Made by a program: the position numbers and the translations under genes. A stretch of DNA of 51,968 nt from Candidatus Edwardsbacteria bacterium. GTDB taxonomy: Bacteria; Edwardsbacteria; AC1; EtOH8. Below the pieces are notes generated by a model. The model worked only from the letters and a program-made list of their open reading frames with translations. It had not been told where the DNA came from and did no database searches. Of the stretch, positions 26,345-34,739 are shown in pieces; the stretch's first letter is position 1; each line of letters opens with the position of its first letter. The stretch covers positions 1 through 51,968 of the forward strand of contig JAHJLF010000067.1 of assembly GCA_018821925.1 (NCBI GenBank). The letters are read 5' to 3'.

Positions 26345-27175
26345 ATGAAAAAGATTTTAGCCATCATATTTATTCTGGCCCTGGCCCTGGGAACGGCCCG
26401 GGCGGCTTTCGAGGACTGGCAGGTGGGCATCCGGCCCAGCGGCATGTCCGGGGCCTATACTGCAGTGGCCGATGACATAGACGCCGTCAGGTGGAACCCG
26501 GCCGGGCTGTCCAGCCTGGACTCCTGGCAGGCTTCGGTCTACGCCAAGCGGCTGTGGGGGGTGGCCGGCCTCACCAACCAGACGGCCACCATCGGCCGCA
26601 GCTTCGGCAAATGGGGCGGGGCGGCGATATCGGCCCAGCAGGTGGGATGCGACCTGGAGACCGACCAGACGGTGACCCTGTCCCACGGGTTCGACCTCAA
26701 CCGCCAGCTGGCCTTCGGTTATAATTTTAATTTCTACCGGCTGTGGCAGGAGCGCTTCGGCTCGGCCATGACCATGGGGGTTGATATCGGCCTGCTGGCC
26801 AAAGTATACCGCAGCTGGAGGATCGGCTGCTTTGGGCATAACCTGAACCATCCCAGCCTGGGAAAATTATATCAATACGACCTTCCCAGCGGAGTGAGCA
26901 TCGGCCTTTCCTATGCTCCGTTGAGCGGGGTGCTGGCCTCGATAGAGGCCGGGAAGGATGCCGGCCGGATAACCCGCTATAAGGTGGGCTCCGAATATGA
27001 ACTGTGGCAGGATAAGCTGGCCCTACGGGCCGGCATCCTGAACGAAGGCCAGTTGACCCTATATTCCATGGGCCTGGGCGTGAAGGCCAGGGGGATACTG
27101 GTGGGCTATGCCTTCGAGGGCGGGCACCAGGCCCTGCCCGGGACCCATCAGTTCGCCCTGGGCTATAAGTGGTGA
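26345..27175 (+). CDS. PorV/PorQ-like outer-membrane beta-barrel protein
   Basis: A 276-residue protein with signal peptide MKKILAIIFILALALGTARA. It continues with the family hallmark SGAYTAVADDIDAVRWNPAGL, then alternating-hydrophobicity strands to the C-terminus. PorV/PorQ proteins are FadL-like barrels. Some act as shuttles for type IX secretion cargo. The preferred start at 26345 has GAAGGA 7 nt upstream; an earlier ATG at 26330 would overlap the previous stop but adds a charged stretch before the signal peptide. It follows a protein with a sorting-type C-terminus, which fits a role in its surface display. Confidence 0.82.
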   Translation: MKKILAIIFILALALGTARAAFEDWQVGIRPSGMSGAYTAVADDIDAVRWNPAGLSSLDSWQASVYAKRLWGVAGLTNQTATIGRSFGKWGGAAISAQQVGCDLETDQTVTLSHGFDLNRQLAFGYNFNFYRLWQERFGSAMTMGVDIGLLAKVYRSWRIGCFGHNLNHPSLGKLYQYDLPSGVSIGLSYAPLSGVLASIEAGKDAGRITRYKVGSEYELWQDKLALRAGILNEGQLTLYSMGLGVKARGILVGYAFEGGHQALPGTHQFALGYKW

Positions 27176-29715
27176 TGCCAATGAAGTTAAATTATAAAAT
27201 GATAATTTTCATTTTGCTGGCGGCGCCCATTCTGGTTTGTCCGGCCTCCGCCCAGCAGGTGGATTTTTATCAGGAAACGCAGGCCAATATTTTACCGGAC
27301 GACACCCTGACGGTGGGCTCCGGCATACAGCTTGACCTGAACCGGGCCACCCGGGAGGAGATATTCGGCCTGCAAGGCATTCCGGCAAAACTGGCCGAGA
27401 ATATTTATACCTACCGTTTTGAGCGCGGGGCATTCACCAGTTTCTACCAGTTGATGGAGGTTCCCGGGATGACCCCGGCCCAGCTTAAAAAACTGCGCCA
27501 ACAGGTGGCCGTATTCCCCTCCTCGGATACCTCCACGGTCACCAGATATATCGCCAAACTGCAGGACAGGCTGGCCTCCGAGGAATCCCCGGGCTACGGG
27601 GCAGTCAACGAGTGGGAGGAGTTGCTGCTCCACCCCATGGACATCAACCGGGCTTCCATCGACCAGTTGCTGACCCTTCAGAATGTATCCCCCATAGATG
27701 CGGCCGCCGTGGCCCGGCACATAAAATATTCCGGCCGGATCAAGGACTGGCGGACGTTACAGCGCAACATAGACGGCCTGTCCCGGTACGGCTTTACCAA
27801 TATGAGGAACTATGTGACCGTCTCCCCCAAGGAGGAAAAATTTTATTTTGACGGCAATTATCGGGTCCGGCTGACCTCGGATGACCGGCTCGACCCGGGC
27901 GACGAGGATGATTTCAGGTATCAGGCGGCCTCGTTGAATTCCGCACTGCTGGCCTTCGTACCCGGCGCCGCCAGTTATGATACCGTGACCACCGATAAGA
28001 TACTGGGCCAGCACGGCTGGACCGAGCCGGAAATAGCCCAGCTGAAAAGCCGCCTGCAATCCGAGTACGACCAACTGAAATATGCCCGGAATAATCTGGC
28101 AGTTCAGAACCGCTTGAGGATGGACCTGGGCGGGGATTTCAAGCTGGGGTATTATCATCAGAAGGAGCCCTATGAGACCGAGGGCTTTACCAAGGCCTAT
28201 GTTGCCCTGTATGACATGGCGCCCATAGACAAGCTTTTCATCGGCAACTACCGCCTGACCTTCGGGCAGGGTCTGGCCATGGATAACCGCTGGTCGGCCG
28301 ACGAATCCATGGTAAGGCGTTTCTCCCGCGGGGCCGGGGTTTTCGGAGACATCACTTCAAATGAGGAATTCGCCCTGCGGGGCGCCGCGGTTCAGTCCAG
28401 CATCTGGAACATCAAGCCGACCTTTTTCTTTTCATCCGATCAGAAGGACGGGATACTGAACCGGGACGGCACGGTCAATGTGTATTTTACTCCGTCCCCC
28501 AGATACCCCTGGTACCGGGATGTGTTCAACGAAAAGACCTACGGGATGAACCTGAACTGGGACCTCTCCGGCACCATGTCTCTGCCGGTGGGCACCAGCC
28601 TGGGCTTTACCGCCTTTGAATGCAAGTACGACAAGACCTTCCGGCCCGACCCCTATGAGCTGGACCTGCCGGGAGACAAGAACGACCTGTCTGATCCCAA
28701 TTTCACCCAGCTGTGGTCGGGGAATGTCCGGGGTATAAAATCCGGCAATTTCAGGACGGTGGTGGACAACCTGTCGGTGGAGGGGGAGCTGGCCCACCTT
28801 AACAGCGGCGGCTGGGCCTATCTGTGGAAGACCCACCTGCAATACGAGACCCTGTATCTGCTGCTGCTGCGCCGCCATTACGATGTGGACTACGATAATC
28901 CCTATTCCCGCGGCTTCTCAGAGCAGACCAAGTTCGATGATACCATTCTGGAGAAGGAATACCGCCTGATCGACCCGGTCTACAAACAGCTGGTCAATTA
29001 TCCGGCGCCCAAGGCCGAGGACGGCACCTATATCGAGACCCGGTGGCAGATCAATCGCCAGTTTACCATAACCCGGGCCTATATAGACTTCTGGAGAAAC
29101 CTGGCCTACGGGCTGGACAATGTCCGGTTCCAGGGCGAGCTGGAGTACCGTCCGGTGTTTCCCCTGCGCTTCAGGCTGAAACAGAAGTACCAGACCAAAT
29201 ACCTGCCCAAGAGCGCCGAGGCCACCAAATCCAACACCCGGGAAACCACCTTAAGGACCTTCTGCACCCTGACGGATCGTGATTATTTCAATGTGGAACT
29301 GCGCTACGGCGAGGTCCGGCTGACCCCTTCGACATTGTACGGCAGCAACACCCTGATGAGCGGTGTCTATGTGGCCTCGAACTGGCAGCATAATTTCTCC
29401 CCCAACTGGGACATCAAGGCCGGTATCGCCAGCTGGAGGACCGATGCCATGTCCCAGTGGATATTCGAGGACGCCGGGATAGACTTTCTGGACGGCGACG
29501 GCATGAAATATTTCATATCGGTGTCCGACCGCCTGTCCGACAATCTCCAGGCCAGGCTCAGATTGCGGGGTAAGGATAGCAGGTATAACTTCAACAACAT
29601 CTACGGCCCGGATTATGTCTATTATTACACCGCACTGCCGGCCGAGGTGGTGCAGGATTTCACCGACCGGCGCGACCTGTGGAAGGTGGACCTGCAACTG
29701 GATTTCAGATGGTAA
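27175..29715 (+). CDS. Exported double helix-hairpin-helix (ComEA-like) protein with barrel-like C-terminal region
   Basis: About 846 residues. The signal peptide is near MIIFILLAAPILVCPASA. Two HhH units follow, both with the ComEA-type 'D-(L/I)-N-R-A' start: LDLNRATREEIFGLQGI (about residue 54) and MDINRASIDQLLTLQNV (about 156). The remaining 600 residues are rich in aromatic, alternating strands ending in a charged-aromatic motif (DLQLDFRW), as in outer-membrane barrels. HhH motifs bind DNA backbone non-specifically. In ComEA they bind incoming DNA. A barrel carrying them suggests surface or periplasmic DNA contact, but no function is proven. The ATG at 27175 overlaps the previous stop by 1 nt; GTG 27169 or ATG 27181 are alternatives. 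Confidence 0.8.
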   Translation: MPMKLNYKMIIFILLAAPILVCPASAQQVDFYQETQANILPDDTLTVGSGIQLDLNRATREEIFGLQGIPAKLAENIYTYRFERGAFTSFYQLMEVPGMTPAQLKKLRQQVAVFPSSDTSTVTRYIAKLQDRLASEESPGYGAVNEWEELLLHPMDINRASIDQLLTLQNVSPIDAAAVARHIKYSGRIKDWRTLQRNIDGLSRYGFTNMRNYVTVSPKEEKFYFDGNYRVRLTSDDRLDPGDEDDFRYQAASLNSALLAFVPGAASYDTVTTDKILGQHGWTEPEIAQLKSRLQSEYDQLKYARNNLAVQNRLRMDLGGDFKLGYYHQKEPYETEGFTKAYVALYDMAPIDKLFIGNYRLTFGQGLAMDNRWSADESMVRRFSRGAGVFGDITSNEEFALRGAAVQSSIWNIKPTFFFSSDQKDGILNRDGTVNVYFTPSPRYPWYRDVFNEKTYGMNLNWDLSGTMSLPVGTSLGFTAFECKYDKTFRPDPYELDLPGDKNDLSDPNFTQLWSGNVRGIKSGNFRTVVDNLSVEGELAHLNSGGWAYLWKTHLQYETLYLLLLRRHYDVDYDNPYSRGFSEQTKFDDTILEKEYRLIDPVYKQLVNYPAPKAEDGTYIETRWQINRQFTITRAYIDFWRNLAYGLDNVRFQGELEYRPVFPLRFRLKQKYQTKYLPKSAEATKSNTRETTLRTFCTLTDRDYFNVELRYGEVRLTPSTLYGSNTLMSGVYVASNWQHNFSPNWDIKAGIASWRTDAMSQWIFEDAGIDFLDGDGMKYFISVSDRLSDNLQARLRLRGKDSRYNFNNIYGPDYVYYYTALPAEVVQDFTDRRDLWKVDLQLDFRW

Positions 29716-29753
29716 CCGGAAAATATAAAAGAAATCATCCAAAGGAGATATAG

Positions 29754-30971
29754 ATGAAAACAACAGGAAAAATAACATTGCTGGTGGCGTTAAGTTTTTT
29801 TACAGCATTCGGTAGCGCCCGGGCCGGATTGTTGGAATACACCCCCTATGGGTCGCCGGCATCCAGCTATAACGCCATCGGAATGGCCATGAACCTAAAG
29901 GGGGTAGCCCTTCCCGGACAGGGATTGCTGGTCAATCCGGCGCTGATAGCCGAGACCGACGGCCTGGAGGCCCAGCTTACCGCCGGCGTCAACTGGCGTC
30001 GGGAATATCGTTCCATCGAGGTGTTTGATTCCTACGCCAATTCGGTCGGCCTCAGAACCACGGCCATCAACGATCAGACCGATTACAACCTCCACGGCGC
30101 CGAGGTATCGTATGCCTCCAGCTTCCGGGGTTTACCCAAGATGGCTTTGGGTTTCGGCCTCAGCCGGGAATACGATTTCAACTACCGATTAAAGGCGGAG
30201 GAGCGTGATGCCTTTTATTATCTGACCAGCCTGTATGAGCAGATTCAGGAGGGAGCCGTTTACGGATACAGCGGAGCCCTGGCGGTGAAGCCGCTTTCCT
30301 TTTTTTCAGCCGGACTGGGATTGACCAGGCTATCGGGTGACCCCAGGCTTACCATCACCGAAAATTTTGAAGACCCGACATACACCGACATCAGCATTGG
30401 GTATCAGCACAATTACAAGGGCTACCGTTTTTCGGCCGGGGCTTTTGGACAGCTGACCTCACGAATCAATCTGGGGATAAGCTGGAAAAGCAGCGCCCGG
30501 GTGGAGGGCCTATTATCCTATAGCGATAACGATACTTCCATCAGCCAGAACCAGAAGGTGGGGCTGCCCAGCAGCTTTACCCTGGGAGCAACCTACCGGC
30601 CATCCAATGAATTTCCGGCCACCGTCTGCCTGGAATACGAGCATACCCCCTGGCAGAATCTGGAGGACAACCTGTTCTCCTACGAACCGCTGGTCCCGGT
30701 GAATAAGTACAGCTTTGGAATATCCCACCGTATGAAAAACAATCTGCCCCTTTATTTTGGAGTGTCCTTTACCAATTCCTACCGTTCATCGTCCATCGGG
30801 CTGGCCCGGGCCGGATTCGGCACCGAGATCTTGGTTTCCAATCTTAGGAGCGGTATCTCCGCCGGGGTGGGGCGCCGGACCTATAATTACGGACAGGCCT
30901 TCGGCACCTCCAGCGGAACCACGGTGTCCGAGACCATGGCCGACCTGATGTTAACCTTTTCGCTGAAGTAA
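29754..30971 (+). CDS. Outer-membrane beta-barrel protein, FadL/PorV-like
   Basis: A 405-residue exported protein with signal peptide ending FGSARA (about residue 24). Repeated amphipathic strands with Gly/Tyr turns follow (for example ALGFGLSREYDFNYR, FSAGLGLTRL), and the end is LMLTFSLK. The pattern suits a FadL- or PorV-type barrel. I see no enzymatic motif. A strong AAAGGAGAT site precedes the ATG, 38 bp after the HhH gene, and the next gene starts 4 bp after its stop. It probably works with the other surface proteins of this run. Confidence 0.78.
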   Translation: MKTTGKITLLVALSFFTAFGSARAGLLEYTPYGSPASSYNAIGMAMNLKGVALPGQGLLVNPALIAETDGLEAQLTAGVNWRREYRSIEVFDSYANSVGLRTTAINDQTDYNLHGAEVSYASSFRGLPKMALGFGLSREYDFNYRLKAEERDAFYYLTSLYEQIQEGAVYGYSGALAVKPLSFFSAGLGLTRLSGDPRLTITENFEDPTYTDISIGYQHNYKGYRFSAGAFGQLTSRINLGISWKSSARVEGLLSYSDNDTSISQNQKVGLPSSFTLGATYRPSNEFPATVCLEYEHTPWQNLEDNLFSYEPLVPVNKYSFGISHRMKNNLPLYFGVSFTNSYRSSSIGLARAGFGTEILVSNLRSGISAGVGRRTYNYGQAFGTSSGTTVSETMADLMLTFSLK

Positions 30972-30975
30972 GATT

Positions 30976-32526
30976 ATGTTCAAGAGTATAAATATCATTA
31001 TTGCGTCCCTGATCCTTTTGATAGGTGGGACCGCGCTGGCCAAAGAGTGGCAGCGCCTGGTCATTCTGCATACCAACGACATTCACGGCCACCTGCCCCA
31101 GGAGGAAGCCTGGTGGATCAATCCCAATTTCCCGCCCCCCATAGGCAACGCGGCGGCGGTGGCCACCATCATCAAAGAGGAACGCCAGAGGGCCGAGCAG
31201 AACGGATGGGGCTTTCTGCTGGTGGAGGGCGGCGATATCTTCCAGGGGACGCCGCTGGGCGAATTTACCAAGGGGCAGGCGGTAATAGATTTTATGAATC
31301 TGATGGGCTACGATGTTATGACGGTGGGCAACCACGATTACGACAAGGGCCAGGAGGTGTTGCTGGACCTGATCTCGGCGGCCAAATTCCCGATGCTGGG
31401 GGCCAACCTGCTGGATTCCGCCACTGGGAGAACGGTTGACTATCTCAAACCTTACATCATCCTGGAACGGGCCGGCCTGAAGATCGGCATCTTCGGCCTG
31501 ATCACCCATTACCTGCGGGGCATGTCCACCCCCGAGCATATCCAGGGGCTGGAAATCGCCAAGGAGTCGGCCACTGCCAAACAAATGGTGGATTCCCTTA
31601 AAGCTCAAAAAGTCGATATGATCATCGGCCTGCTGCATACCGGCTTCCGCCACGACAAGGCCATCGCCGACACCGTGCCGGGCATCGATGTGATCATCGG
31701 ATCCCACAGCCATACCGGCCTGCGCCAGGCTTACGAGGATCCCAAGCATCACACCATCATCGTCCAGACCTTCGGGAATTTGACTAGCATCGGGAAATTG
31801 GAACTGTTGATAGACCCTGAGACCAAGCAGATCGTGGGGTACAACAGCGAATTGAAGGAATTGTTTACCGAAGCGGTGCCCCGTGACACCACGGTGGACA
31901 GGATAGTGTCCCAAGGCGCGGCCCGGGCCGAAAAGGGATTTGACGAGCCGGTGGGCCAGGCCCTGGCCGACATCAAACGCGGCGGGGGCGACAAGGAGAG
32001 CGCCATCGGCAACTTCGTCTGCAATGCCATGATGGATGCCACCGGGGCCGACATCGCTTTCCAGAACTCGGCCGGCATCAAGGCGGACATCATAAAAGGC
32101 GAGATAACCTACCGCAGCATCTATAAGGTGGACGCCTTCGGCAACTATCTGGTGACCATGGACCTGACCGGCAGTCAGGTGATAAAGGTATGTGAGACCA
32201 GCGTGCTAGGCTATCACGCCATCTTCCAGGTGGGAGGTCTGCAGATGACCTACGACACCAAAAAACCGGTCTGGAAAAGGGTGGTCAGTGTTACCATAAA
32301 CGGCCAGCCCATCGATACTGCCAAGGTCTACAAAGTGGTCACCAATAATTTCCTGGGAGCCGGCGGCGGCAATTACAAGATCTTTCAGGAAGGGACTAAC
32401 CGGGAGGATACCTATATTCAGATGAGACAGGCCATGGTTGACTTTGTCAAGAAAAGATCGCCCGTAGATGCCAGGATCGAGGGCCGGATAAGAAAATCGG
32501 AAGGAGGGGAAGCACTGCTGAAATGA
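30976..32526 (+). CDS. 5'-nucleotidase / UshA-type metallophosphoesterase
   Basis: A 516-residue exported enzyme with an N-terminal signal (IIASLILLIGGTALA). The metallophosphoesterase motifs are HTNDIHGH (about 32-39), GGDIFQGTPLG, GNHDYDKG (near 118) and GSHSHTGL, which together bind two metal ions. The C-terminal 5'-nucleotidase domain has NFVCNAMMDATGADIAFQNS and the substrate loop VTNNFLGAGGGNY. Members remove phosphate from nucleotides in the periplasm or at the surface so the nucleoside can be imported. Length is normal for UshA/YfkN-type proteins. Its stop overlaps the start of the next gene by 4 nt (ATGA), so the two are translationally coupled. Confidence 0.94.
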   Translation: MFKSINIIIASLILLIGGTALAKEWQRLVILHTNDIHGHLPQEEAWWINPNFPPPIGNAAAVATIIKEERQRAEQNGWGFLLVEGGDIFQGTPLGEFTKGQAVIDFMNLMGYDVMTVGNHDYDKGQEVLLDLISAAKFPMLGANLLDSATGRTVDYLKPYIILERAGLKIGIFGLITHYLRGMSTPEHIQGLEIAKESATAKQMVDSLKAQKVDMIIGLLHTGFRHDKAIADTVPGIDVIIGSHSHTGLRQAYEDPKHHTIIVQTFGNLTSIGKLELLIDPETKQIVGYNSELKELFTEAVPRDTTVDRIVSQGAARAEKGFDEPVGQALADIKRGGGDKESAIGNFVCNAMMDATGADIAFQNSAGIKADIIKGEITYRSIYKVDAFGNYLVTMDLTGSQVIKVCETSVLGYHAIFQVGGLQMTYDTKKPVWKRVVSVTINGQPIDTAKVYKVVTNNFLGAGGGNYKIFQEGTNREDTYIQMRQAMVDFVKKRSPVDARIEGRIRKSEGGEALLK

Positions 32527-33857
32527 ACCATATTTTTTCTGTATCACTGCTGATGTCGGTGCTGGCCTTAAATGCCACCGCCCGGGCCGAGTATAAGTGC
32601 TTTTATGGCAACCTGCACGCCCACACCAGCTATTCCGACGGCGAAAGCACCCCGGATACCGCTTACGCCTATGCCCGGGATGTGGCCCAGGTGGATATTC
32701 AGGCCCTGACCGAACATAATAACGGGGGAGCGGGCTACACCATCACCCCGGAGCATTACCAGAACCTCAGGTTGATCGCCGATACCATGACCACGCCGGG
32801 CCGGTTCGTGGCCCTGGCCGGACAGGAGGTGGGCAGCATCGGCAGCTCCGGGTTCGGGCATATCAATATCTGGGAGGCTCCCGGGTTGTGGCCCTACAAC
32901 AATACCGACCTGCTGGGATGTTATTCCTGGATATTGGAACAAGGTTACCCGGCCATGTATTGCCATCCCGATTCGTCATGGAACAGCAACTTCAACGACC
33001 TTTATTATTATCAGGATTATGACCGGGCCATGGACCTGATCGAAGTCATCAACAGCAGCTCGCTCTACGAGGATGCCTATTTCCGGACGCTGCAGAAGGG
33101 CTGGCACGTGGGAGCCTCGGCCAACCAGGACAATCATCGCCGGGACTGGGGAAACCGGGTAAATTACTACGGCAATATTCCCTTGACCGGCGTCTGGGCC
33201 GATACCCTTACCAAGCCGGCCATCCTGGAGGCCCTGCAGGCCCGGCGCACCACCGCCATGGAGGTCAGCCCGGCCGATGACCGGATAGCCCTGCTGCTGA
33301 CCATCGACGGCCGCTGCCAGGGCCAGCATTTCATACGGCAGGAGGGCAAGGTGAAAATAACGATCGAAGCCTCGGCCTCCACCAGCTTCAAAAGCCTGTA
33401 TCTTTATACCAACGGCATCCCGGCCGATACCTTCAATTTGATCCCGGCCTCCAACCAAACCGTCTGGGAGCTGGATAAGAATATTGGATTAGGCACGGTG
33501 TATTATTTTGTCAAGGCCCTGCAGATCGACGGCGACCGGGCCTGGACCAGCCCGATCCATATAGATGGAGTTTCCGAAAAAAGCCCGGTGGTCACCTGGC
33601 CCACTCCTATCAAGAACTATGCCCGTATTGTTTTCACACCGATGCCGGCCGCCACTTCGGTTAAAGCTGTTATCTACGATCTTTCCGGCGGGAAAATAAA
33701 AGAGATAACCGGAAGCCAGCCGGACCAGCCCATCAACTGGGACGGTAAGGATACCAAGGGCCGCCAGGTCATGAACGGCGTTTACTTCATCCGGCTGGAA
33801 CAGAAATCCGCAACCGAAACCAGGACCTCCCTGGGGAAAACGATGGTGTCCCGATGA
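32523..33857 (+). CDS. Secreted PHP-domain (CehA/McbA-like) hydrolase with FlgD-like C-terminal domain
   Basis: A 444-residue exported protein. The signal is MNHIFSVSLLMSVLALNATARA. The PHP catalytic region has metal ligands in FYGNLHAHTSYSDG (about 27-40), ALTEHN, GQEV and YCHPDSSW, with SANQDNH later. The PHP fold hydrolyses phosphoesters in many relatives. CehA/McbA members hydrolyse carbamates or esters. A beta domain follows, then a C-terminal FlgD-like region (about 365-444; ATSVKAVIYDLSGGKIKEI, NGVYFIRLEQK) of the surface-display type. It overlaps both neighbours by ATGA. Coupling to a 5'-nucleotidase suggests a phosphodiester or nucleotide-related substrate, which is inference. Confidence 0.88.
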   Translation: MNHIFSVSLLMSVLALNATARAEYKCFYGNLHAHTSYSDGESTPDTAYAYARDVAQVDIQALTEHNNGGAGYTITPEHYQNLRLIADTMTTPGRFVALAGQEVGSIGSSGFGHINIWEAPGLWPYNNTDLLGCYSWILEQGYPAMYCHPDSSWNSNFNDLYYYQDYDRAMDLIEVINSSSLYEDAYFRTLQKGWHVGASANQDNHRRDWGNRVNYYGNIPLTGVWADTLTKPAILEALQARRTTAMEVSPADDRIALLLTIDGRCQGQHFIRQEGKVKITIEASASTSFKSLYLYTNGIPADTFNLIPASNQTVWELDKNIGLGTVYYFVKALQIDGDRAWTSPIHIDGVSEKSPVVTWPTPIKNYARIVFTPMPAATSVKAVIYDLSGGKIKEITGSQPDQPINWDGKDTKGRQVMNGVYFIRLEQKSATETRTSLGKTMVSR

Positions 33858-34738
33858 AAAGATTTGTTATAATAGCCTGGGCCATCATGCTGGCCCAGAC
33901 AGCCCAAGCCCAGTTGCTTTACTGGAACCTGCCCACCACTGCGGAACAGGTGGTGTTCGGCCAGGGATGTTTCCTGCAATCCCGGGAACCCCAGGGGTTG
34001 ATGCAGAACCCGTCATCCCTGGGCTTCATCAAATACCGGACGCTTTCGGCATCGGGGATCCAATGGTGGCTGGATGTATACGGAGGCTCGGCCAGCGCCG
34101 TGCTGCCGGTCAGAAGGTACGGCACGGTCTCCTTCAGCCTGGGCTACTGGTCCCTGGGGACCATGGCCGGGTATTCGGAGGACGGCCGGCCGGTGGGCAC
34201 CGTCCAGTCGCAGGCCAGTAACCTGGGGTTGGGCTACGGGCTGGTAATGGCCGATGCCTGGGGACTGGGCCTGGCCTTGAAATCTTCCCGGTTGAACCTG
34301 CCGGACCGCTACGACTGGGGCTGGAGCTCGGATATCGCCCTGACCTATAAAAGGGGCCTGATCACCGGCAGTTTGATGGTCAAGGATCTGGGGCCGAATT
34401 ATCCCAAGAACAACGATATTCGCTATCCCCAGAACACGGTATATATGGCCGGAGCCGGGGCGGCCTATCTTGACGGCAAGGTCAGCGGCTCGGTGCAGTA
34501 TAATATCAGGAAAGAAGAGGGCGGCTATCCCAGCCTTTCGCTGGAGATCGCACCGCTGTCCAGCCTAAATTTGAAAATAGGATACGAAAAAGTTCCCGAA
34601 CTGACCGACCGATCTCCCCTGGGCTTTGGGATTGAGATAAACAAACTGGGCCGCCGGGATCTCAGCGTGGCTTACGGCTATCGTTCATACGGCGATCTGG
34701 GCAACATCCAGGCCTTGACCATGGGGATCAGCTTCTAG
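33854..34738 (+). CDS. PorV/PorQ-like outer-membrane protein
   Basis: A 294-residue protein with signal peptide MKRFVIIAWAIMLAQTAQA. It continues with PQGLMQNPSSLGFIKYRTLS, the 'NP..L' feature of PorV/PorQ-type barrels, and ends in alternating strands (IQALTMGISF). It overlaps the sorting-domain hydrolase by 4 nt, repeating the pattern seen at 22932/26345 of a cargo-like protein followed by a PorV-like protein. It is probably an outer-membrane shuttle or barrel partner. The next gene begins 1 nt after its stop. Confidence 0.8.
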   Translation: MKRFVIIAWAIMLAQTAQAQLLYWNLPTTAEQVVFGQGCFLQSREPQGLMQNPSSLGFIKYRTLSASGIQWWLDVYGGSASAVLPVRRYGTVSFSLGYWSLGTMAGYSEDGRPVGTVQSQASNLGLGYGLVMADAWGLGLALKSSRLNLPDRYDWGWSSDIALTYKRGLITGSLMVKDLGPNYPKNNDIRYPQNTVYMAGAGAAYLDGKVSGSVQYNIRKEEGGYPSLSLEIAPLSSLNLKIGYEKVPELTDRSPLGFGIEINKLGRRDLSVAYGYRSYGDLGNIQALTMGISF

Positions 34739-34739
34739 A

